From Hyphomicrobiales bacterium (lineage in GTDB: Bacteria > Pseudomonadota > Alphaproteobacteria > Rhizobiales > Kaistiaceae): a stretch of DNA of 10,258 bases. The stretch covers positions 1 through 10,258 of the forward strand of contig JAFKJZ010000446.1 in NCBI GenBank assembly GCA_017305815.1, written 5' to 3'. Below are positions 6,012 to 10,258 of the stretch, piece by piece. Every line of letters begins with the position of its first letter. Position 1 is the first letter of the stretch. The notes under the pieces were generated by a model, which was given only the letters and a program-made list of their open reading frames with translations, did no database searches and had not been told where the DNA came from. A program made the position numbers and the translations under genes.

Positions 6012-6839
6012 ATGCATGACGCTTTAAATCCGACGCGGGCCATGGGCGGCGCGGCCGGGGCCGCCTTCGAGATCGTTCCGGGCGATGCCGCCGCCGGGCT
6101 GATCCTGCTCTGCGACCACGCCTCCAACCATGTGCCGTCCGAATATGGTTCGCTCGGCCTGCCGCCGTCCGAGTTCACGCGCCACATCGCCTATGACATC
6201 GGCGCCGAGGCGCTGACCCGCGCGCTCGCCGTTCGTTTCGGCGTTCCGGCGGTGCTGTCGCATTTCTCGCGGTTGCTGATCGATCCCAATCGCGGTCTCG
6301 ACGATCCGACGCTGATCATGCGGCTTTCGGACGGCGCCGTGATCCCGCGCAACGCCCGGATCGACGCGGCCGAACGCGAGCATCGCATCGAGCGCTTCTA
6401 CCGCCCCTATGATGACGCCGTGACGCGGACGATCGACGCCGGCATGACGACCGGACGGATCCCGATGATCCTGTCGATCCACAGTTTCACGCCGCTCTGG
6501 AAGGGCGTGCCGCGGCCCTGGCACGCCGGCATCCTCTGGGACGCCGATCCGCGCCTGGCACAGCCACTGATTGCCGGTCTCGCTGCCGATCCGGCCATCG
6601 TCGTCGGCGACAATGAGCCCTATCACGGCGCGCTGAAGGGCGACACGCTCTATCGCCACGCGACCCGGCGCGGCCTCGCCCATGCCCTGGTCGAGATTCG
6701 CCAGGACCTGATCGCCGATCCCGCCGGCGTCGCCGAATGGACGGACCGGCTTGCGAACGTGCTCGTCGATCTCAGAATCGGCGAGGCGCCGCACAAGGTG
6801 CAGTTCTTCGGCTCGCTCGCCGATTCCCGACCGACCTGA
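6012..6839 (+). CDS. N-formylglutamate amidohydrolase family protein
   Basis: 275-residue cytoplasmic hydrolase of the FGase family (Pfam PF05013), whose founding reaction releases formate from N-formyl-L-glutamate at the end of one histidine degradation route (HutG). Seen: LILLCDHASNHVP (31-42), HIAYDIGAEALTRALA (58-73), SRLLIDPNRG (86-95), and MILSIHSFTPLWKG (152-165) with likely metal or catalytic His/Asp residues, then VGDNEPYHG (198-206) and ALVEIRQDLI (225-234). Length is normal. No other hut gene is near, so a role outside histidine catabolism is possible; the family also contains members of untested substrate. The start at 6012 has no clear ribosome site; ATG at 6042 (residue 11) is an alternative. 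DUF1244 follows after 32 bases in the same direction, probably co-transcribed. Confidence 0.9.
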   Translation: MHDALNPTRAMGGAAGAAFEIVPGDAAAGLILLCDHASNHVPSEYGSLGLPPSEFTRHIAYDIGAEALTRALAVRFGVPAVLSHFSRLLIDPNRGLDDPTLIMRLSDGAVIPRNARIDAAEREHRIERFYRPYDDAVTRTIDAGMTTGRIPMILSIHSFTPLWKGVPRPWHAGILWDADPRLAQPLIAGLAADPAIVVGDNEPYHGALKGDTLYRHATRRGLAHALVEIRQDLIADPAGVAEWTDRLANVLVDLRIGEAPHKVQFFGSLADSRPT

Positions 6840-6871
6840 CCGTCGTCCGTCCCATTTGAAGGCTTGCTGTC

Positions 6872-7189
6872 ATGACCCAAACGGCCCCCGCTCTCGACCC
6901 GCAGACGACGACCGAACTCGAGGCGGCGGCGTTCCGCAGCCTTGTCGCGCATCTGCGCGAGCGCAGCGACGTGCAGAACATCGACCTGATGAATGTCGCG
7001 GGCTTCTGCCGAAACTGCCTCGCCAACTGGTATCGCGAGGCGGCCGAGGCGAAAGGCGTCGAGCTCTCCAAGGAAGCCTCGCGCGAGATCGTCTACGGCA
7101 TGCCCTATGCGGAGTGGCAGAAGCTGAACCAGCGCGAGGCGACGGCGGCGCAAAAGGCGGCCTTCGAGACCAATCGTCCCGATCATTGA
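6872..7189 (+). CDS. DUF1244 family protein
   Basis: 105-residue soluble protein. The DUF1244 core is at about 16-100, with NIDLMNVAGFCRNCLANWY (36-54), a CxxC pair (Cys46, Cys49) and SREIVYGMPYAEWQ (70-83). The function is unknown; the CxxC could bind metal or be redox-active, but there is only one such pair. No signal peptide or membrane segment. Ribosome site GAAGG (6858-6862) sits 9 bases before the ATG. It lies 32 bases after the amidohydrolase and 89 bases before gapR, a gene order I associate with Rhizobiales genomes. Confidence 0.9.
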   Translation: MTQTAPALDPQTTTELEAAAFRSLVAHLRERSDVQNIDLMNVAGFCRNCLANWYREAAEAKGVELSKEASREIVYGMPYAEWQKLNQREATAAQKAAFETNRPDH

Positions 7190-7278
7190 CGCGTCGGCAC
7201 ATCCTCTGCGCACTTGACCCCTTCGGCTAAGTCGGGCACTCACGCTCGCCTGTCGCCAATCTTTTGAGGTTCCCCACC

Positions 7279-7488
7279 ATGGCTGAAGATGAAGTCCAGG
7301 GCATAGCCGCTGCCCAGCTCAGGTCCATTGTCGAGCGGATCGAGCGGCTCGAGGAAGAGAAGAAGGCGATCGCCGACGACATCAAGGACGTCTACGGCGA
7401 AGCGAAGGCCAATGGCTACGACACCAAGGCGCTGCGCAAGATCGTGGCGCTGCGGAAGAAGGACGCCAACGAGCGTGAAGAGGAATAG
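7279..7488 (+). CDS. gapR: GapR (DUF2312) nucleoid protein ended early by an amber codon
   Basis: GapR binds overtwisted AT-rich DNA ahead of replication and transcription and stimulates type II topoisomerases (known from Caulobacter). The visible product is 69 residues: [20 protein letters not shown] (11-30), [20 protein letters not shown] (31-50) and [19 protein letters not shown] (51-69), all matching the family. Family members are about 80-90 residues and continue with a helix like AILDLYxxALGM. Here TAG (7486-7488) sits exactly where an acidic residue is expected, and the same frame goes on to encode that helix up to TGA at 7528-7530. The truncated protein would lose the C-terminal segment used for tetramer formation in Caulobacter GapR (known), so it may be inactive (inferred). 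Ribosome site GAGG (7266-7269), 9 bases before the ATG, fixes the start. No convincing promoter was seen in 7190-7278. Confidence 0.88.
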   Translation: MAEDEVQGIAAAQLRSIVERIERLEEEKKAIADDIKDVYGEAKANGYDTKALRKIVALRKKDANEREEE

Positions 7489-7530
7489 GCGATCCTCGAA
7501 CTCTACAAGAACGCCCTCGGCATGGTCTGA
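7486..7530 (+). other. gapR: In-frame amber and intact C-terminal tail of gapR
   Basis: TAG at 7486-7488 is followed in the same frame by 13 codons, AILELYKNALGMV, then TGA at 7528-7530. The tail matches the conserved GapR/DUF2312 C-terminus. A single change of TAG to GAG (Glu) would restore an 83-residue protein of normal family length. The tail's preservation means the stop is recent, an error in the sequence, or read through at some rate. Confidence 0.85.
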
Positions 7531-7552
7531 GCGGCCGGGCTGCCTGACGGGT

Positions 7553-7575
7553 CGATCGGAGCGCCGCTCCGATCG
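7553..7575. terminator. Hairpin between convergent gapR and small ORF
   Basis: Perfect 10-bp stem CGATCGGAGC (7553-7562) / GCTCCGATCG (7566-7575) with a 3-base loop, lying 22 bases past the full-length gapR stop and 27 bases past the stop of the convergent small gene. There is no T-tract on either side, so it is a possible weak bidirectional terminator or a 3' stabilising structure. Confidence 0.45.
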
Positions 7576-7602
7576 GACGCCGTGGGCGGGCTCGCGGGAG
7601 GG

Positions 7603-7776
7603 CTACTTGCCCTTGTTGTCGGTCGGCAGGTGCTGGCCATAGGTGCGGTCGCGTTCGTCGCGCGTGCGCACCAGGTCCTCGTAGGCCTGCCGGGCTTCCG
7701 CCGACAGGGCGACCCGCTTGACCGGGGCCTTGGCCCGGCGGGGGGCCTTCTTGAAGCGGTCGTTGGTTTCGGTCAT
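7603..7776 (-). CDS. Small basic hypothetical protein, 57 residues
   Basis: Reads MTETNDRFKKAPRRAKAP, then VKRVALSAEARQAYEDLVRT, then RDERDRTYGQHLPTDNKGK. I do not recognise the family. The N-terminal third is basic and probably flexible; the middle looks like one amphipathic helix (ALSAEARQAYEDLVRTRDER); there is no membrane segment or cysteine. Support for it being real: an AAGGAAG ribosome site 8 bases before the ATG, codon use with strong third-position G/C, and a well-placed gap between two other transcription units. Stop TAG. A weak -10-like TATAGC lies upstream, without a good -35. It is convergent with gapR. A DNA- or RNA-associated role would fit the charge but is only a guess. Confidence 0.68.
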   Translation of the reverse strand: MTETNDRFKKAPRRAKAPVKRVALSAEARQAYEDLVRTRDERDRTYGQHLPTDNKGK

Positions 7777-8015
7777 GGCGCTCGCTTCCTTGGTTGGGGG
7801 CGCCCAAGGCTATATCAGCCCGCTGCGCGGATCGACAGGGTCCGCCGCCATTTTGACGCGGTCGTGACTGCCTCCCCGGTGCCGCCGGCGACCGACTTTC
7901 CCAACGTCCCGATCGAGCCCCTGTATCCCTCCAGCCGTCCGGTCACGACCGCGTCCGCAGGCGGGTTGCTTCGGCGCGTCCCGCTTCGGGCGCCTTGCTC
8001 AAGTCGTTGCAACGG
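7777..8015. other. Intergenic stretch without a supported gene
   Basis: These 239 bases separate the 57-residue gene from the terminator of the DUF882 gene. The leader of the small gene lies at the left end. A minus-strand frame at 7815-8012 would have to start with TTG inside the T-tract side of the neighbouring terminator and has no ribosome site or recognisable similarity. I see no RNA gene or repeat here. Confidence 0.6.
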
Positions 8016-8052
8016 AAAAAGAAAAAGCGCCGCGGCTTGCCGCCACGGCGCT
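8016..8052 (-). terminator. Rho-independent terminator of the DUF882 gene
   Basis: An 11-bp stem with one G-U pair (8026-8036 with 8042-8052) and a 5-base loop, followed on the minus strand by TTTTTCTTTTT. It lies 26 bases past the DUF882 stop codon. Confidence 0.92.
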
Positions 8053-8078
8053 CTTGCATGTCTTGAATTCCGGCGCGG

Positions 8079-9839
8079 TCAGCGCTTCAGGAAGGCCGTC
8101 CGTCCGATCGGGTCGAGCGAGGCGAATTCCTGCGTGCGGAGCTGATGCACCAGCGGGCCGGCGAAACGGTCGGTCCGGAGGCCTTCATACGCGATCCGTC
8201 CGAATCCGAGGCGGATCGAGCGCTCGGGCGCCGCGAACAGTTCCGGGCTGGAGAATGGCGTCGGCATCTGCAGGTTGGCGTAGTTGCGCTGGCGGGTCGA
8301 GCCGGCGCGGGTCACGAGCTCGATGGTCGACGCCTGGTAGGCGACCGGCATCAACCGGGCCAGCGGGTCGGCCGAGGCCGTGGTGGCGGCGTTCTGCAGG
8401 CCGTCGGCATTGCCGAGCGAGGCAAGCTTGGGCGCGCCGGTGGAAGACGCCCTGGCGACCGGCTTATTCGCGCGGCCGGCGACGATGGCGCCCGTGGCGG
8501 CGTCAATGTGGACCGTGGTGCTGTCGTCGACCGCGAGCGGCGCGGCATAGGCCATCATCGCGTCGCTGGCCGGCTTGCCCTTGCCGACGGCGTCGGCGAT
8601 GGCGTCGGCGGCCGTGCCCGGGCGCTGCCCAGCGGTCTGGCCGCCGGCCTTCGCCGCGCTGGTCGCCTCGAGCGCCGCGAGCGTATCGGTGATGCCGCTG
8701 CCATAGGCCGGCGTCGGCTGCATGGGCGAAGCCTGCGGGATCGGCGCGACGCTGGCGAGAGCCATGACCGGGCGCACGACCGGCGAGCGGCGCGGTGCCG
8801 GTGGGAAAGCGTCTTCCGCGCCGGTATCGGCGACGGCGACGACGGTCTCCGCCTCGCGGTTGGGTGCGGGACGCGGCAGCGGCGCCGAGGCGGTCTCGAA
8901 CGGGATCGCCTCGGCGTCCGGCTCGGCCGTCTTGGCGACGGCGGCGACCTGGACGGCATCGGCGTCGGCATCCACGGCCGGGGCCTTGCCCGGCTTCGGA
9001 GCCGGCGTCGCCGCGGCGGCCGGGATATCGTCCTCGTCGACGGAATCGTTGCCGACCAGGCGGCTGAGCCAGGACTTGCCCTTGCCGGACGAGGCGCTGG
9101 CCATCATGACGGAACCGCCGCCCGCCTTGCGGGCCTTGTAGGCGGCGAGCGCCTGCTCATAGCCGGGAAGCGGCCGGCCGTCGGACGGAATATGCAGCGT
9201 CTTGCCGTCCGGGAAGACCCGAACGAGCTGTTCGCGCGTCATCTTCGGCCAGTGACGGACGCTGCCCGTGTCCATGTGGACGAAGGGCGAGCCCGAGGTC
9301 GGATAGAAGCCGACGCCGCCGACCTGCATGCGGAGGCCGATGGCCCGCAGCTTGGGCAGCGGGACGTCCGGAATGAAGAAGTCCATCGCCTTGCCGAGCA
9401 TGTGCTGGCTCTGCTTGGCGACGCCGCGGGAACGGGAGCGCAGCATGTTGTTGGTGGCCGGCGAACGATAGCCGCAGACGACGGTGATCGGAACGCGCGA
9501 TCCGGACTGCTGGTACACTTCCCAGATCAGGTCGAAAAGCTGCGGATCCATCTTGGTCGGCTCGTTCTTGCGCCAGTCGCGCAGGAACACGTTGAGCTGC
9601 TTCAGGCCGGCCGGATCGTATCGGCCGTTGCGCTTGAAGACGATGGTCGCGGTTTCGTTGGTGTGGGCGTTGTGGAGCTTCAGCGCGCGGTCGCCCGCTG
9701 CAGCTCCAGCTTCGTCCAGTGACGCCGTGACGACCATTGAGCCGGCAACGACGGTTGTTGCGAGGAGCATGCGCAAAGCGGTGCTGCAACGCTGCAGCAG
9801 GCTGCGGTCTCGCTCGAACGGATCGGTTTGCTTAATCAA
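8079..9839 (-). CDS. Secreted DUF882/M15-like murein peptidase with long Ala-rich tail
   Basis: 586-residue exported protein. Residues 1-48: signal region with a basic stretch and hydrophobic core MLLATTVVAGSMVVTASL (24-41), cleavage near GAAA-GD. Residues 50-225: DUF882/peptidase M15-type domain, with VCGYRSPATNNMLR (121-134), zinc ligands His146 and Asp153 in SQHMLGKAMDFF, and His188 in FVHMDTGSVRHW. Its E. coli relative YcbK (MepK) cleaves 3-3 crosslinks in peptidoglycan; the same role here is inferred. About 240-520 is low-complexity Ala/Pro/Ser/Val-rich and probably disordered. A more ordered C-terminus follows (SIRLGFGRIAYEGLRTDRFA). E. coli YcbK is about 180 residues, so the tail is extra, perhaps for periplasmic or envelope reach. 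The start is TTG at 9839 because later ATGs would cut the basic part of the signal. An L,D-transpeptidase gene lies upstream; a CtrA-like box precedes this gene. Confidence 0.9.
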   Translation of the reverse strand: MIKQTDPFERDRSLLQRCSTALRMLLATTVVAGSMVVTASLDEAGAAAGDRALKLHNAHTNETATIVFKRNGRYDPAGLKQLNVFLRDWRKNEPTKMDPQLFDLIWEVYQQSGSRVPITVVCGYRSPATNNMLRSRSRGVAKQSQHMLGKAMDFFIPDVPLPKLRAIGLRMQVGGVGFYPTSGSPFVHMDTGSVRHWPKMTREQLVRVFPDGKTLHIPSDGRPLPGYEQALAAYKARKAGGGSVMMASASSGKGKSWLSRLVGNDSVDEDDIPAAAATPAPKPGKAPAVDADADAVQVAAVAKTAEPDAEAIPFETASAPLPRPAPNREAETVVAVADTGAEDAFPPAPRRSPVVRPVMALASVAPIPQASPMQPTPAYGSGITDTLAALEATSAAKAGGQTAGQRPGTAADAIADAVGKGKPASDAMMAYAAPLAVDDSTTVHIDAATGAIVAGRANKPVARASSTGAPKLASLGNADGLQNAATTASADPLARLMPVAYQASTIELVTRAGSTRQRNYANLQMPTPFSSPELFAAPERSIRLGFGRIAYEGLRTDRFAGPLVHQLRTQEFASLDPIGRTAFLKR

Positions 9840-9899
9840 TGTGCTTCTGCGTCCTTGCCCGAAATGGGCCCCCGTACAGGGCAGAATGCTTGAAGAGAG

Positions 9900-9914
9900 T
9901 TAACCAGCATTTAC
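9900..9914. promoter_or_regulatory. CtrA-like box upstream of the DUF882 gene
   Basis: TTAA (9900-9903), a 7-base spacer and TTAC (9911-9914) match 7 of 8 fixed positions of the alphaproteobacterial CtrA consensus TTAA-N7-TTAA. It lies 60 bases upstream of the DUF882 start, in a 173-base gap that must hold that gene's promoter because a terminator closes the preceding gene. CtrA commonly controls cell-cycle and envelope genes. No clear sigma-70 hexamers were found beside it. Confidence 0.4.
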
Positions 9915-10012
9915 CGTAATCGACCTTTTTTACCCCGGCAGTATGGGGTCACCTGCCGATCACGGCATTGTCATTTCGCAACAGTCGAGCACGATCGTGG
10001 CATTTGAGGGGC

Positions 10013-10050
10013 AAAAAGAAAACCGCGCAGGAGCATTTCCTGCGCGGTTT
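10013..10050 (-). terminator. Rho-independent terminator of the L,D-transpeptidase gene
   Basis: Perfect 13-bp stem AAACCGCGCAGGA (10020-10032) / TCCTGCGCGGTTT (10038-10050) with a 5-base loop. On the minus strand it is followed by TTTTCTTTTT. It lies 68 bases past the stop codon of the partial gene at the right edge and separates it from the DUF882 gene. Confidence 0.93.
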
Positions 10051-10118
10051 CGCACATTCAATCGATTGATTCATACAAGCTTTGCCCCGCCGAGCGAGGC
10101 GCGAGGCCGGTTTCGGGC

Positions 10119-10258
10119 TCAGAGGCCGAGCGCTTTTTCCACCCGCGCGTTGTAGCCATAAATGTCGGGGCGGGTCTGGACGACGCCGTCATCATCGACG
10201 AAAGCGGTGAAATAGGTCAGGTGGATCGGGATCCGATTCGGCAGGTTGATCCACTTTT
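10119..10258 (-). CDS. L,D-transpeptidase (YcbB-like), C-terminal end only
   Basis: Only the last 45 codons are in the window. They read KWINLPNRIPIHLTYFTA, then FVDDDGVVQTRPDIYGYNAR, then VEKALGL and TGA. The pattern P-I/V-H-L-T-Y-F-T-A...DDDG-V-x-x-R-x-DIYG is characteristic of the C-terminus of YcbB/LdtD-type murein L,D-transpeptidases, exported enzymes that make 3-3 crosslinks between meso-diaminopimelate residues and are insensitive to most beta-lactams. The catalytic Cys/His region lies beyond the right edge and cannot be checked. It is followed by a strong terminator and then the DUF882 gene, the same pairing as ycbB-ycbK in E. coli, which suggests a matched crosslink-making and crosslink-cleaving pair. 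Confidence 0.85.
   Translation of the reverse strand, partial: KWINLPNRIPIHLTYFTAFVDDDGVVQTRPDIYGYNARVEKALGL

Noticed and set aside
5199..6839. 546-codon open plus-strand frame running through the transporter into the amidohydrolase
   Set aside because: The first part is antisense to a clear ten-helix transporter and reads as Arg/Asp/Gly-rich nonsense typical of GC-rich shadow frames; only the part from 6012 matches a family.
7815..8012. 65-codon minus-strand frame in the gap before the DUF882 terminator
   Set aside because: It would start at TTG in the T-tract side of a terminator, has no ribosome site and no recognisable content.
8145..9722. 525-codon plus-strand frame opposite the DUF882 gene
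   Set aside because: Shadow frame of a GC-rich gene; no motif, no ribosome site, and the opposite strand carries a recognised peptidase domain with terminator.
1..10258. CRISPR arrays, tRNA/rRNA genes, insertion sequences, attachment sites
   Set aside because: No direct repeats with regular spacers, no cloverleaf-like CCA-ended segments, no transposase or integrase-like protein and no terminal inverted repeats were seen on either strand.

Overview
This GC-rich window has the look of a chromosomal housekeeping segment from an alphaproteobacterium, most likely order Hyphomicrobiales (Rhizobiales). The evidence is the gene content: a DUF1036 secreted protein coupled to pyruvate kinase, the N-formylglutamate amidohydrolase / DUF1244 / DUF2312 (GapR) run, a cysteine-free bL36, a KGG stress protein and a large Ala-rich DUF882 protein. 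I cannot name a genus. I see no tRNA, rRNA, CRISPR array, insertion sequence or phage gene.

Layout. (1) 1-1485: alanine racemase (minus, cut by the left edge) is divergent from an Lrp/AsnC regulator, as in alanine-catabolism (dad) loci; an 11-bp palindrome lies between them. (2) 1533-1836: a small KGG-repeat stress protein (minus) has its own terminator and an EcfG-like general-stress promoter. (3) 1897-2789: a strong sigma-70-like promoter drives rpmJ, followed by a secreted TPR protein whose start codon lies in a hairpin. (4) 2877-4904: a DUF1036-pyk operon (minus) with a recognisable promoter, an ATGA stop/start overlap and a strong terminator. (5) 5037-6005: a ten-helix EamA/DMT transporter (minus), almost touching the divergent next gene. 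(6) 6012-7530: N-formylglutamate amidohydrolase, DUF1244 and the nucleoid protein GapR (plus). (7) 7603-7776: a 57-residue hypothetical protein (minus). (8) 8016-10258: a secreted DUF882/M15-like murein peptidase (minus), with the C-terminus of a YcbB-like L,D-transpeptidase upstream. Each of these two genes has its own terminator.

The most unusual feature is in gapR. An in-frame amber codon (7486-7488) replaces an expected acidic residue, and the family's C-terminal tail continues intact for 13 codons to a TGA at 7530. This is a recent nonsense mutation, a sequencing error or, less likely, read-through. TAG ends at least three other genes here, so the genetic code is not reassigned.

The functional themes are cell-wall chemistry (alanine racemase, the L,D-transpeptidase / DUF882 pair), central carbon metabolism (pyk) and chromosome organisation (GapR). 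Candidate alphaproteobacterial regulatory sites (EcfG, CtrA-like, Lrp-like) sit upstream of the matching kinds of gene. All of these sites are read by eye from sequence and need testing.
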